From positions 1,178,001-1,242,000 of the forward strand of contig CP085323.1 in assembly GCA_022870745.1 (NCBI GenBank): 64,000 bases of DNA. Direction: 5' to 3'. This DNA comes from Silvibacterium acidisoli (lineage in GTDB: Bacteria > Acidobacteriota > Terriglobia > Terriglobales > Acidobacteriaceae). Below the pieces are notes generated by a model. It had not been told where the DNA came from, did no database searches, and saw only the letters and a program-made list of their open reading frames with translations. This document shows positions 35,563 through 43,897 of the stretch, piece by piece. A program made the position numbers and the translations under genes. The stretch's first letter is position 1, and each line of letters starts with the position of its first letter.

Positions 35563-36468
35563 TTAGAAGCGAACGCCGAATGTAACCGGCAGCAGGCTCG
35601 AAGTTCCCGAGTTAAAGTTGTTGGCGTCGACGCCGTTGTATGTAGGCGAGTTCACCCACGTATAGCGAACCTCAGCGAAGAGCTTGCCGTTGCTGTCAGG
35701 ACCGAAGGCCTTCCAATAAGCGCCTACGCCGAAGTTCAGGCCGCCCTGGTTGCTGGATGAGTGCGCGACGGTTGCCGGCACGCCGTAGCAGCCATAGAAG
35801 TAGTCGCATTCAGCGACCTGCTCGGTGAGGTTGGTCACCTTGCGATAGAAGCCGCCGCCACCGGTGACGTATCCGCCGAAGGTCTTCGTCAACGGCTGGT
35901 ACCAGACCGGCTGAATCGTGAACGACCAGATGTTTACATTGCCGCCCAGCGGCTGATCCAGTCCGCTGCCCACGGCCAGTTCCGTCAGAGTGCTGCCCGG
36001 AATCTTGTCGCGGTTGAAGTTGTATTCAATGAGCGTGGCAAAGTGCTTGGTGAAGTTCCAGCCGCCACCCGCGCGAATGTTGTAGCCGTAGGTCTCGCCG
36101 ATGCTGAGCGGATAGTCGGGACCGCCGTGCGTGGTATTTCCAAGAGGCGCGGTAAAGCCGGCACCCGCTTCGATGGCGATGTGGCTCCAGCGATCGTTCG
36201 ATGAGCCGGGGTAGCGATGGTAGCCGCCGCCATACTGGGGAGCGGGTGCATTCGAGCCGCCGACTCCGCCTTCGCCGCCGTCCACGTCGGAGTTCAGTAT
36301 CGCTTTCCAATCGGAAGAGCTTGAGTACGCGTGACCGCTGTCATCAGTTGTGGCCGTCGCATTGCTCTGGGCCGACGCCATGAAAGGCATCGCGGCAAAA
36401 GCAACAGCTGTAACAGTCATAGCGATGCGTCGCATCAGGCTCCGTGAAGAATTGCAGTTCTCAACCAT
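35563..36468 (-). CDS. Outer-membrane beta-barrel protein
   Basis: The 301-residue protein starts at an ATG with GAGGAA eight bases upstream and has a signal peptide cleaved near residue 34 (MASAQ). Mature chain is rich in Gly, Asn, Ser and aromatic residues with alternating strands (HIAIEAGAGFTAPLGNT, YGYNIRAGGGWNF, GGYVTGGGGFYRK, LFAEVRYTWVNS) and ends VTFGVRF, the C-terminal Phe signature recognised by BamA. An 8-stranded OmpX/OmpW-like barrel is expected. The N-terminal stretch with GGEGGVGG and proline residues is probably flexible. Substrate or role is unknown. Confidence 0.82.
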   Translation of the reverse strand: MVENCNSSRSLMRRIAMTVTAVAFAAMPFMASAQSNATATTDDSGHAYSSSSDWKAILNSDVDGGEGGVGGSNAPAPQYGGGYHRYPGSSNDRWSHIAIEAGAGFTAPLGNTTHGGPDYPLSIGETYGYNIRAGGGWNFTKHFATLIEYNFNRDKIPGSTLTELAVGSGLDQPLGGNVNIWSFTIQPVWYQPLTKTFGGYVTGGGGFYRKVTNLTEQVAECDYFYGCYGVPATVAHSSSNQGGLNFGVGAYWKAFGPDSNGKLFAEVRYTWVNSPTYNGVDANNFNSGTSSLLPVTFGVRF

Positions 36469-36590
36469 GAAGATTCCTCGAAGGATCGGTAGATTTACCG
36501 GAGGCCGCGGCTTGATAGGCAGTCCCCTTGTACGGTCGAACCCCGATCTTAGGGTTTAGACGCGGTATTGCGGCATTTTGTTTTACAAAA

Positions 36591-36621
36591 ACATGAAGGC
36601 CGGGAGACCCGGCCTTCATGT
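36591..36621. terminator. Terminator of the RNase E/G gene
   Basis: A perfect 14-bp stem (ACATGAAGGCCGGG at 36591-36604 with 36608-36621) has a 3-base loop and is followed on the minus strand by TTTTTG, a clear U tract. Confidence 0.88.
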
Positions 36622-36636
36622 TTCATCTGTCTCGAC

Positions 36637-39600
36637 CTAGTGGATGTCGAATTGCTCCGGGTGCAGGGTCGGATCGCTCTTGACGATGATCGTCTTGCCT
36701 GCCAGCTCTTCCAGCTCGTTGAGCCAGTGGCCGTTACCCGCCTTCAGCGTCTTTACTACTTCCGGATTCACGCGCAGCATCACGTCATTGCGATCGAGAT
36801 GCTTCTGCATCTTCCGCATCTCGACATAGATCTCGTTCGCGACCGTCACCGGGCTCTTTACCATTCCGGTACCGGTGCAGATGGAGCACGGCGTGCTAAG
36901 CGTGCGCTCGAGCGACTGCTTGACGCGCTTACGTGTGATAGCCACGAGACCGAAGTCATTAAACTGAAGCACCTTGGAAGGAGCGCGATCCTTCTTGAGC
37001 TCCTCTTCGAGCGCTGCCATCACCTTATGGCGATTCTTGCGCTCATCCATGTCAATAAAGTCGATCACGATGATGCCGCCCAGGTCGCGCAGGCGAATCT
37101 GGCGCACAATCTCCGGAATCGCATCGAGGTTCGTCTTGAGGATCGTATCCTCGAGGCGAGCCGTCTTGCCCACATACTTGCCGGTGTTGATGTCGATAGC
37201 CACCAGTGCTTCGGTCTGGTTGATGACGATCGAACCACCCGACTTGAGCCACACCTTCGATTTGAGAGCCTTCGAGATTTCGTCCTGGATACCAAAGTGT
37301 TCGAAGAGCGGCGTTTCCTTGGTATAGAGCTTCACGCGGCGCACCAGCGAAGGCTGGAAGCGGTTGAGGAAGCGCACCGTCCGCTCATATTCAACTTCGT
37401 TGTCGACCCAGATGGCCGAGAAGTTATCGCTCACCTGGTCGCGGAGCACGCGCTCGACAAGATTGAGATCGTGATAAATCAGCGCCGGAGCCTTGCTCGA
37501 CTCTTCACGCTGCTTAATCTCAGTCCACAGGCTGATGAGGAAGCGTAGATCGGCGCGAAGCTCTTCTTCGCTCGCTCCATCGGCAGCAGTACGAACGATA
37601 AACCCTCCGCCTGCCTCGCCACGCTCGCTGATCAGAATGCGCTTGAGCCGCTGGCGCTCTTCGTCGGAAGAAATCTTGCGCGACACACCAACATGGTTGA
37701 CCGTCGGCATAAACACCAGGAAGCGGCCCGGCAACGCAATGTGGCTGGTGATGCGCGCGCCCTTCTTGGCGATCGGTTCCTTCGCAATCTGGACAAGAAT
37801 CTCCTGGCCCTGCTTCAACAGGTCGCTGATGATCGGCAGGTCCATGGTCTGGGCCGACTGGCGGCGTCCGCCCTGGCGTCCGCGGCCACCCTGGTGACCA
37901 CCGCCACCACGGCGGTTGTCACGGCGATCTCCGCGGCGTCCGCGATCCTCGCGGCGCGGTGCACGCCCGGGAGTCGCGACGGATTCACCCACGCTCGCTC
38001 CGGCCTCGGCTACCTCATAGCCACCGGCATCCTCCACGTCTTCGAGGACGCTTTCGGCATCTTCGTAGCCGTTCTCTTCCTCGGCTTCTTCTTCAGGCTC
38101 ATCGGAAACGCGCTGGCTCAGGTGTACTTCGCGAACCAGCTCGCCGATCTCGGGGGCCGTGTGATCGAGCGTCTCTTCCTCGAGCTCTTCATCCTGATCA
38201 TCTGCGTAGGCATGCAGCGGCTCGAAGTCATACTCTTCTTCGTCGATCGTCTCTTCTTCGAGCGATCCTTCGCCCGGAGCAAATCCATAGGGCGGCTCAG
38301 CAGCTTCGGTCGCGGGCTCTTCTTCTATCTCAACAGCTGAGGCCTGCACTTCGACCGGCAGTTCTTCAGTCATCTGCCCGGGCTCATGAATCGTCTCGTC
38401 AATCTCGTGAGTCTCGTGAGTCTCGTTGGCGTCTTCTACGTGAGATTCTTCTTCCGGTTCGCTGGCCACGCGGAACTCGCTGGGGGCAACCGGATCGACG
38501 CGGTGCGAAGCCGAAGCGTTTTCCGGCTCGAACTCGTGCACCTCTTCGATCATCTCCTCGGCATGTTCAGGCTGCTCGGTTTCGAGGTGAAGCGATCCGT
38601 TCTCCTCAACCACGGAGGGCTCAGGCGAAGCATCCTCAGCCGGGGTCTCATTCACCTCGGCAACGGCCATGCCGAACTGCTCGGTTTCCTCAGGTACAAG
38701 TTCTTCGCTGGGCGACTGCGTCTCGATCGGCGCAGCATCGCTTTCCTCGCCGACTGCCGGCGCGGAAACTTCCGCCGCAGCAACTTCCGGCTCCTGCACG
38801 GTAGAGACGGCCTCAAGTTCTTCCGGAGCATTTTCTTCTGTTGCAGAGACGGCCTCAACAGCAGGAACTTCCTCGCGATCGCGATAGCGCGAAAGAGACT
38901 CGCCCGGCAGCAGACCCTTACCATCCCACTCGATCGGAGCTTCGATCAGCGTGGAAGGTTTAGGCGCAACGTAGTTGATCTTCGGCTGCGGCTTTGTCAC
39001 AGCAGCCTCGGCCTTCGGCTCTTCTGCCTTGGGTACACCGCCGTACTTCGAGAGCGACTCGCCCGGCAGCACAAACGCGGGTGCGTGCGGTGCGTGCGCA
39101 GCCGGTGCGGCGGCTACCGGAACCGGAGCGGCAACAGGCTCTTCGTCGGCCGAAGGCAAAAAACCGTCGATCTCTTCAATGATTTCGTTCGTATCGACAG
39201 CTTCGATCTCGGTTTCTGTCGAAGCAGGTGCGTTCTGAGCCTCTTCCTGGCTGCGGTTGCGGACTCCGCGGCGGCGGCCGCGACGTCCGCGCCAGCGGCG
39301 GGTTCCTGAAGGAGCCTCGCTATCCTCGCCTTCTTCCGCGGATGAAGACGACGCAACAGCAGCATCAGGCTGAGCCTGCGCCTGCTGGCGATTGTCCCGG
39401 TTCTGGTCGCGATTTTGATCGCGATGTTCGCGACGGCCCTTCGGGGCTGCGTCCGCCGACTCAAAGTCGGCTCCGTCTTCCTGTTCTTCGAGGAAATCGG
39501 TTACGTAAAGGAAGGCATCGCGCTCCAGGCCGATATCGACAAACGCCGACTGCATGCCGGGAAGCACGCGGGTAACTTTACCCTTGTAAATGGAACCGGC

Positions 39601-39711
39601 GAGTGTGTATTCGTTCTCGCGCTCGTAGTAGATCTCGGAAAGTTCGTCGTTCTCGAGAATCGCCAGCCGCGTCTCGTGCGGCGTGGTGGAAATGCAAATT
39701 TCTTTCGACAT
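36637..39711 (-). CDS. rng: Rne/Rng family ribonuclease (RNase E/G) with large insert
   Basis: RNase E/G cuts single-stranded A/U-rich RNA and matures rRNA. The 1024-residue chain opens with the S1-domain half (GSIYKGKVTRVLPGMQSAFV, DIGLERDAFLYVTDF), then is interrupted by about 550 residues of low-complexity acidic sequence, and the S1 domain resumes near residue 622 with ISDLLKQGQEILVQ and continues with the catalytic core: RDLGGIIVIDFIDM with the magnesium-binding Asp pair, VAIDINTGKY and the zinc-link CSICTGTG. The insert contains two LPGESLS[KR]Y motifs and ends in an Arg/Gly-rich tract. Start: ATG at 39711 with GAGAGG upstream. Symbol rng or rne is uncertain. Confidence 0.93.
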   Translation of the reverse strand: MSKEICISTTPHETRLAILENDELSEIYYERENEYTLAGSIYKGKVTRVLPGMQSAFVDIGLERDAFLYVTDFLEEQEDGADFESADAAPKGRREHRDQNRDQNRDNRQQAQAQPDAAVASSSSAEEGEDSEAPSGTRRWRGRRGRRRGVRNRSQEEAQNAPASTETEIEAVDTNEIIEEIDGFLPSADEEPVAAPVPVAAAPAAHAPHAPAFVLPGESLSKYGGVPKAEEPKAEAAVTKPQPKINYVAPKPSTLIEAPIEWDGKGLLPGESLSRYRDREEVPAVEAVSATEENAPEELEAVSTVQEPEVAAAEVSAPAVGEESDAAPIETQSPSEELVPEETEQFGMAVAEVNETPAEDASPEPSVVEENGSLHLETEQPEHAEEMIEEVHEFEPENASASHRVDPVAPSEFRVASEPEEESHVEDANETHETHEIDETIHEPGQMTEELPVEVQASAVEIEEEPATEAAEPPYGFAPGEGSLEEETIDEEEYDFEPLHAYADDQDEELEEETLDHTAPEIGELVREVHLSQRVSDEPEEEAEEENGYEDAESVLEDVEDAGGYEVAEAGASVGESVATPGRAPRREDRGRRGDRRDNRRGGGGHQGGRGRQGGRRQSAQTMDLPIISDLLKQGQEILVQIAKEPIAKKGARITSHIALPGRFLVFMPTVNHVGVSRKISSDEERQRLKRILISERGEAGGGFIVRTAADGASEEELRADLRFLISLWTEIKQREESSKAPALIYHDLNLVERVLRDQVSDNFSAIWVDNEVEYERTVRFLNRFQPSLVRRVKLYTKETPLFEHFGIQDEISKALKSKVWLKSGGSIVINQTEALVAIDINTGKYVGKTARLEDTILKTNLDAIPEIVRQIRLRDLGGIIVIDFIDMDERKNRHKVMAALEEELKKDRAPSKVLQFNDFGLVAITRKRVKQSLERTLSTPCSICTGTGMVKSPVTVANEIYVEMRKMQKHLDRNDVMLRVNPEVVKTLKAGNGHWLNELEELAGKTIIVKSDPTLHPEQFDIH

Positions 39712-40097
39712 GCTGCCTCTCTCATCTCACGGACAAGCCGTGAAATAACGGTCGAGACAGATCAGCGCGGGAGCCCGGACGAAAGCAGGGATGACGAAGA
39801 GATGGCCGGCTCGAAGCAGATTCTTTGCGTGACGGTGCGATAGCGCACCGGCCGGTTGCCCGGCGGGTCCTCACTGAAAAAACCAACATTCTGAAGGTGG
39901 ACATCCGGGCGCAGGGAGTTTGTGACCGCTCTTGCCGTTCGAACCGGCGGGGCCGTTACCCATCCTTGCGCGCTCATTCCTGAATCCTGTCCGGCCCGGC
40001 AACCTGCCCGGCCGGCTAAAGTTAAATTACTTAAATTCTTCAACTTCCCACTCGCCTCAGGCGAGTGTTGTGCTGCAAAACCTGTATGCGCCGGGGA
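39712..40097. other. 385-bp leader/promoter region of the RNase E/G gene
   Basis: Long non-coding stretch upstream of the nuclease gene. It holds a perfect 5-bp hairpin GTGCG-ATAG-CGCAC at 39834-39847, repeated GCCGGC/CCCGGC-type blocks (39850-40015) and an AT-rich patch at 40020-40045. RNase E messages in other bacteria have long, structured, self-regulating leaders; whether this one does is inference. No ORF is supported. Confidence 0.45.
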
Positions 40098-41198
40098 CTA
40101 GTTCACGAAGCGGTTCATGCGGACATTCATCACCATGCCCAGAGCCAGAAACGTAAACAGTACCGAAGAGCCTCCGTAACTCATCAACGGGAGGGGTATT
40201 CCGGTAACCGGCATCAGCCCTATGACCATTCCCACGTTGACCGCGATCTGAAAGATCAGCACGGCCACCACGCCCATCACCAGGAACGTACCTGAGAGAT
40301 CTGCGGCTGTCTGTGCGTTTTGAATCAAACGCATCAATATGAGGAAGTATATCAGCAGGACCACAACCGCGCCGATAAACCCATGCTCTTCAGCAAATGC
40401 GGCGAAAATGAAGTCCGTGTAAGGAATCGGCAGAAAATCGCCCTGGGTCTGCGTACCCTTGGTCGCACCCCGGCCAAAAACACCGCCGTCACCGACGGCA
40501 ATCTTCGATTGATTGATCTGGTAACCACTGCCCTTGGGGTCGGCATCAGGATTCATGAAGCTGGTCAGACGCGCTTTTTGGTACGGCTTGAGAATCTTGC
40601 CGCTGCCAAAAGCGATTCCGACCAGCAGCAATCCGCAGCTGACGAGGACCAGCGCTTTTTTCCAATCGATACCGCCGAGGAAAAGCCCCGCCAGCAGAAT
40701 AGGCGAATAAGTCAGTGCCGTTCCCAGGTCAGGCTGCTTCAAGACCAGCAGCATGGGTATCCCGACAATTGCCATGGCTTTGCCGATGTCGAGCCAGGAA
40801 AGCTGCTTCCCTGCAAGGTTCACGAAATACTTCGCGATGGCGAAGATCAGGATGAGCTTGACCCACTCCGATGGCTGAAAATGAATGCCTCCAGGCAGCT
40901 TGATCCAGCGCCGCGCGCCCAGCACCTTTGTGCCCACCACGATCACCGCGACCAAAGAAACCAGGCAGAAGCCATAGATCCAATGGATGATGTCGAGAAT
41001 GCGATGGTAGTCCACCAGCGACAGCGCGAACATCGCCACCATGCCGCCCAGAAGCCATAAAATCTGCGTCTTATAAAACCCGACAAACTTGGTATGCAGG
41101 GTAGCCGAGTAGATTTCGAAGACGCTGATAACCGACAGCAACAGCACAAACCCAAGCAGGGTCCAGTCGAAATCGCGGAAGGAGAGAAATCGTCGCAT
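40098..41198 (-). CDS. rodA: RodA, SEDS peptidoglycan glycosyltransferase
   Basis: RodA polymerises glycan strands during lateral wall growth together with PBP2. The 366-residue protein has about ten membrane segments and the SEDS family sequence GGIHFQPSEWVKLILIF, KQPDLGTALTYSP with the essential Asp region, DFIFAAFAEEHGFIGA and IPLPLMSYGGSSVLF. The start codon lies 169 bases from the GIY-YIG gene; in many Acidobacteria I would expect it next to mrdA, so the insertion of the GIY-YIG unit splits the operon. Confidence 0.95.
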   Translation of the reverse strand: MRRFLSFRDFDWTLLGFVLLLSVISVFEIYSATLHTKFVGFYKTQILWLLGGMVAMFALSLVDYHRILDIIHWIYGFCLVSLVAVIVVGTKVLGARRWIKLPGGIHFQPSEWVKLILIFAIAKYFVNLAGKQLSWLDIGKAMAIVGIPMLLVLKQPDLGTALTYSPILLAGLFLGGIDWKKALVLVSCGLLLVGIAFGSGKILKPYQKARLTSFMNPDADPKGSGYQINQSKIAVGDGGVFGRGATKGTQTQGDFLPIPYTDFIFAAFAEEHGFIGAVVVLLIYFLILMRLIQNAQTAADLSGTFLVMGVVAVLIFQIAVNVGMVIGLMPVTGIPLPLMSYGGSSVLFTFLALGMVMNVRMNRFVN

Positions 41199-41244
41199 CG
41201 GGGGCTATCTCATCTTAACGACTTCTGGCGGTATCGGCTAACAA

Positions 41245-41275
41245 GTGCGGATTCCTCACTTCGTTCGGAATGACA
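41245..41275 (+). repeat. 31-bp repeat, variant copy
   Basis: GTGCGGATTCCTCACTTCGT and the following bases match the perfect copies with four changes. In the paired parts TCCC/GGGA has become TTCC/GGAA, a double change that keeps pairing. It lies upstream of rodA. Confidence 0.7.
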
Positions 41276-41333
41276 AAGGGTGTGGTCGGGATGACCAATG
41301 GGTGCTGAGTATCAGCATTGATTCCAATTGAAC

Positions 41334-41364
41334 TGTCATCCCGAACGCAGTGAGGGATCTGCAC
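41334..41364 (-). repeat. 31-bp repeat, left flank of the GIY-YIG gene
   Basis: TGTCATCCCGAACGCAGTGA onward; perfect copy on the minus strand. It ends four bases before the stop codon of the GIY-YIG gene. Confidence 0.9.
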
Positions 41365-41367
41365 CTT

Positions 41368-41667
41368 TTATTTCCGCCAATCCTCGCTGAGGTCATGCCA
41401 CGAAGGGTTTTGCTTCTCAATCAGCGCAAGCTTCTTAGCGCGGCTCCAGCCCTTGATCTCTTTCTCACGATCAATCGCATTGGTGACGTATTGAAAGTGT
41501 TCAAACCACACGAGCCGCTCACACTTGTATTTCTGACTGAAGCCGGGAATGGTGCCGGATCTGTGCTCTTCAACTCGTCTCTGAATACTATTAGTCATTC
41601 CGCAATAAAGAACGCGAGTACGACTGGCAACGATATAGACGTAGTAATGATGGTCTTTCACCGACAA
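41368..41667 (-). CDS. GIY-YIG domain nuclease
   Basis: A 99-residue single-domain protein of the COG2827-type GIY-YIG group. The two-strand core reads YYVYIVASRTRVLYCGMTN (YVY...YCG in place of GIY...YIG), followed by the catalytic Arg in IQRRVEEH, the metal-binding Glu in DREKEIKGWSR, and Asn in KQNPSWHDL. These residues fit an active endonuclease. It starts at a TTG (41667) or GTG (41661); no ribosome site is visible. The flanking inverted repeats overlap its borders. Similar small GIY-YIG genes occur widely in Acidobacteria, to my knowledge without known function. Confidence 0.85.
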   Translation of the reverse strand: MSVKDHHYYVYIVASRTRVLYCGMTNSIQRRVEEHRSGTIPGFSQKYKCERLVWFEHFQYVTNAIDREKEIKGWSRAKKLALIEKQNPSWHDLSEDWRK

Positions 41668-41674
41668 GAGTAAA

Positions 41675-41705
41675 GTGCAGATCCCTCACTGCGTTCGGGA
41701 TGACA
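41675..41705 (+). repeat. 31-bp repeat, right flank of the GIY-YIG gene
   Basis: GTGCAGATCCCTCACTGCGT onward; perfect copy on the plus strand, seven bases from the gene's start codon. It and the copy at 41750 form a second inverted pair with a 44-base spacer. Confidence 0.9.
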
Positions 41706-41749
41706 ACCTTTAGGGTATCTCTCTACTCTTGAGGATATCTCTCTACTTT
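41706..41749. repeat. Spacer with a period-20 direct repeat
   Basis: TATCTCTCTACT occurs at 41716-41727 and 41736-41747 inside the spacer between two repeat copies. Confidence 0.7.
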
Positions 41750-41780
41750 TGTCATCCCGAACGCAGTGAGGGATCTGCAC
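41750..41780 (-). repeat. 31-bp repeat, third perfect copy
   Basis: TGTCATCCCGAACGCAGTGA onward, identical to the left flank copy. It ends 29 bases before the mrdA stop codon. Confidence 0.9.
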
Positions 41781-41809
41781 CTTATATAAACCTCGCACCG
41801 GAACAATCC

Positions 41810-43873
41810 CTACTGCTGCTCTTCCGGCTTTGCGGGAGTAACCGGTGCAGGCTTAGGCACTGCCGGCTTCGGATGCTGAACCGGCTGATCGCCGGCGGCG
41901 GCGTTTCCAGAGGGCTTCAACGCGAAGTGTCCGGTGTGAACGGTCCCCACCGCGTCGGTCGCATCCTCCGCTCCAGCAGCGTCCTTCTTCGCCGGATCGG
42001 CCCAGACTGCGCCGACCTCGACGGGCTTCTCCGCCGCCTCCGCCACGAGATTATGATTCAGACGCCGCTGCTTATCGACGAAGGCCTCGATCACCTTCGC
42101 AGCCAGCGGAGCAGAAACGTTGCCCCAGCCGCCGTGCTGCCAGAAGACGGCAACCACGATGTCCGGGTTGCGACGGGGAGCCATGCCGACGAACCATGCA
42201 TTCGCGCGCTCGTTTACATTTGACGAAACCTTCAGCGCGCCGAAGCTGTGGTTGACGACCTGGGCCGTGCCTGTCTTACCGGCAAAGTCAATATTTTCGA
42301 GGTGATCCGCGAACGCCGTGCCGCCGGGGCCGGTGACCGCGGCCATCCCATCTGTGATCGTCTCCCAGTTTGCCGGATCGATCTGCATGGTCTTGTCGCC
42401 GGAGCCGGGGAAAGAATCCCTCATTGCCGTACGAAACTCCGCAGGCAGTTCATCCGGAAAAACAACATGGGGGCGCTTCAACACGCCGCCCGAGGCGATG
42501 CCGCCGAGCGCCCGAGCCAGCTGAATCGGGGTTGCGGCAACTGCGCCCTGTCCGATACCCACCGAAACAGCCTCGCCTGCGTACCACTTTTCGTGAAAGG
42601 TCTTCATCTTCCACTCGGTGGAGGGCATGACGCCGGTGATCTCATCCGGCAGGTCGATACCTGTCTTCATACCGATACCCAGCCCATGCGCATATTTCGC
42701 GATGGTGTCGATACCCAGGCGCGCGGCAAGATTGTAGTAATAGGTGTCGCAGGAGAGCGGAATGGCATTGTGAATGTCCACCGCGCCGTGATGGCGGTCG
42801 CAGGCGTAAAAGTGGCCGTACAACTCGGCACCGCCCTGGCAATTTACCTTCAGATTTTGCGCGACGCCTTCCTGCAATCCGGCGACCGACATGATGATCT
42901 TGAAAGTCGAGCCAGGAGGCGACTGCGCCTGGATCGCCTTGTTCAGCAGCGGATGATTCGGATCGGTAATGAGCTTGTTCCACTCGTCGCGGCCGATCTT
43001 CACGGCGAAGGCATTCGGGTCGAAGGTCGGGCGGCTCACCATGGCAAGCACCTCGCCGGTATGCGGATCGAGCGCGACAATCGCGCCCTGGCGATCGCCA
43101 AGGGCATTTTCCGCAGCTCTTTGGATGTCCAGATCGATGGTCAGCCTCAGGCTCTGGCCGGGCTTCGAGCGCTCGGTGCCGAGCTTGCCTACTTCGCGGC
43201 CATGGCTGTCGACCAGCACATCGCGCGAGCCGTCGGTGCCGCGCAGGATGGCGTCATAAGAAGCCTCAACGCCGGACTTGCCGACCACGTCGCCAGGTTC
43301 GTAATACGCATAGCGGGGATCGTTCAGCATCTCTTCGCTGACTTCACCCACGTAGCCGATCAGGTGGGCAGCGAATCCGTCTTTTGGATAGAGACGCCGC
43401 TGTTCGTCAACGGTTTCAAGCTCGGGCATCTCGTCACGGTGCGCTTCGATGAACTCCTGTTCGTCGGGCGTGATGTCCTGCTTGAGCGGCAACGGCTGAT
43501 ACTTCGGAGCGGCGCGGTACTTTCGCAGGATGGCGTGGATCTGGTCCACGGTCATGTGCAGGCCGCGAGCGATCAACGGCAGATCCGGCTCGAAGTCGTG
43601 CCCCTGCTCACGAACCAGGAAGCAGGAGACGGACGGATAGTTATCTACGAGGAGACGGCCTTCGCGGTCGAAGATCTGGCCGCGCGGGGCGAGGATCGGA
43701 ACCTTGCGAATGCGATTCGCTTCAGCCAGCGCGCGATAGTTCTCCGCGCCGACGACCTGCAACCTCCACAGTCCGAAGATAAGCACCAGCATGACGCCGA
43801 CGATCACATACTGAAAGATCGTCAGCTTAATCGCCGGGAGCTTTTCTTCCTTCTGTACTACTTCCAGATCCAT
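41810..43873 (-). CDS. mrdA: Penicillin-binding protein 2
   Basis: PBP2 cross-links peptidoglycan during elongation, working with RodA. The 687-residue protein has one N-terminal membrane anchor (IFQYVIVGVMLVLIFGLWRL), the dimerisation/pedestal domain (ANRIRKVPILAPRGQIFDRE), and the transpeptidase domain with SxxK in SPPGSTFK near residue 319, the SxD/N-type motif SCDTYYYNLA and KTGTAQ near 530. A C-terminal Pro/Lys-rich tail of about 70 residues (ending TPAKPEEQQ) is extra. Stop codon lies near the third repeat copy. It follows mreD by 24 bases. Confidence 0.95.
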   Translation of the reverse strand: MDLEVVQKEEKLPAIKLTIFQYVIVGVMLVLIFGLWRLQVVGAENYRALAEANRIRKVPILAPRGQIFDREGRLLVDNYPSVSCFLVREQGHDFEPDLPLIARGLHMTVDQIHAILRKYRAAPKYQPLPLKQDITPDEQEFIEAHRDEMPELETVDEQRRLYPKDGFAAHLIGYVGEVSEEMLNDPRYAYYEPGDVVGKSGVEASYDAILRGTDGSRDVLVDSHGREVGKLGTERSKPGQSLRLTIDLDIQRAAENALGDRQGAIVALDPHTGEVLAMVSRPTFDPNAFAVKIGRDEWNKLITDPNHPLLNKAIQAQSPPGSTFKIIMSVAGLQEGVAQNLKVNCQGGAELYGHFYACDRHHGAVDIHNAIPLSCDTYYYNLAARLGIDTIAKYAHGLGIGMKTGIDLPDEITGVMPSTEWKMKTFHEKWYAGEAVSVGIGQGAVAATPIQLARALGGIASGGVLKRPHVVFPDELPAEFRTAMRDSFPGSGDKTMQIDPANWETITDGMAAVTGPGGTAFADHLENIDFAGKTGTAQVVNHSFGALKVSSNVNERANAWFVGMAPRRNPDIVVAVFWQHGGWGNVSAPLAAKVIEAFVDKQRRLNHNLVAEAAEKPVEVGAVWADPAKKDAAGAEDATDAVGTVHTGHFALKPSGNAAAGDQPVQHPKPAVPKPAPVTPAKPEEQQ

Positions 43874-43897
43874 GGGGGATGCCTGTTCCTTTTGACG

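Larger units (their letters stand above)
41334..41705 (-). mobile_element. Candidate mobile unit: GIY-YIG gene bracketed by perfect 31-bp inverted repeats
   Basis: The two 31-bp repeats at 41334-41364 and 41675-41705 are exact reverse complements and enclose a 100-codon nuclease gene with only 3 and 7 bases of spare sequence. The unit, 372 bp, sits between mrdA and rodA in the shape operon. No target-site duplication is obvious. Whether it moves by itself or is spread by repair of nuclease cuts is unknown. I did not recognise it as any named insertion-sequence family. Confidence 0.6.
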
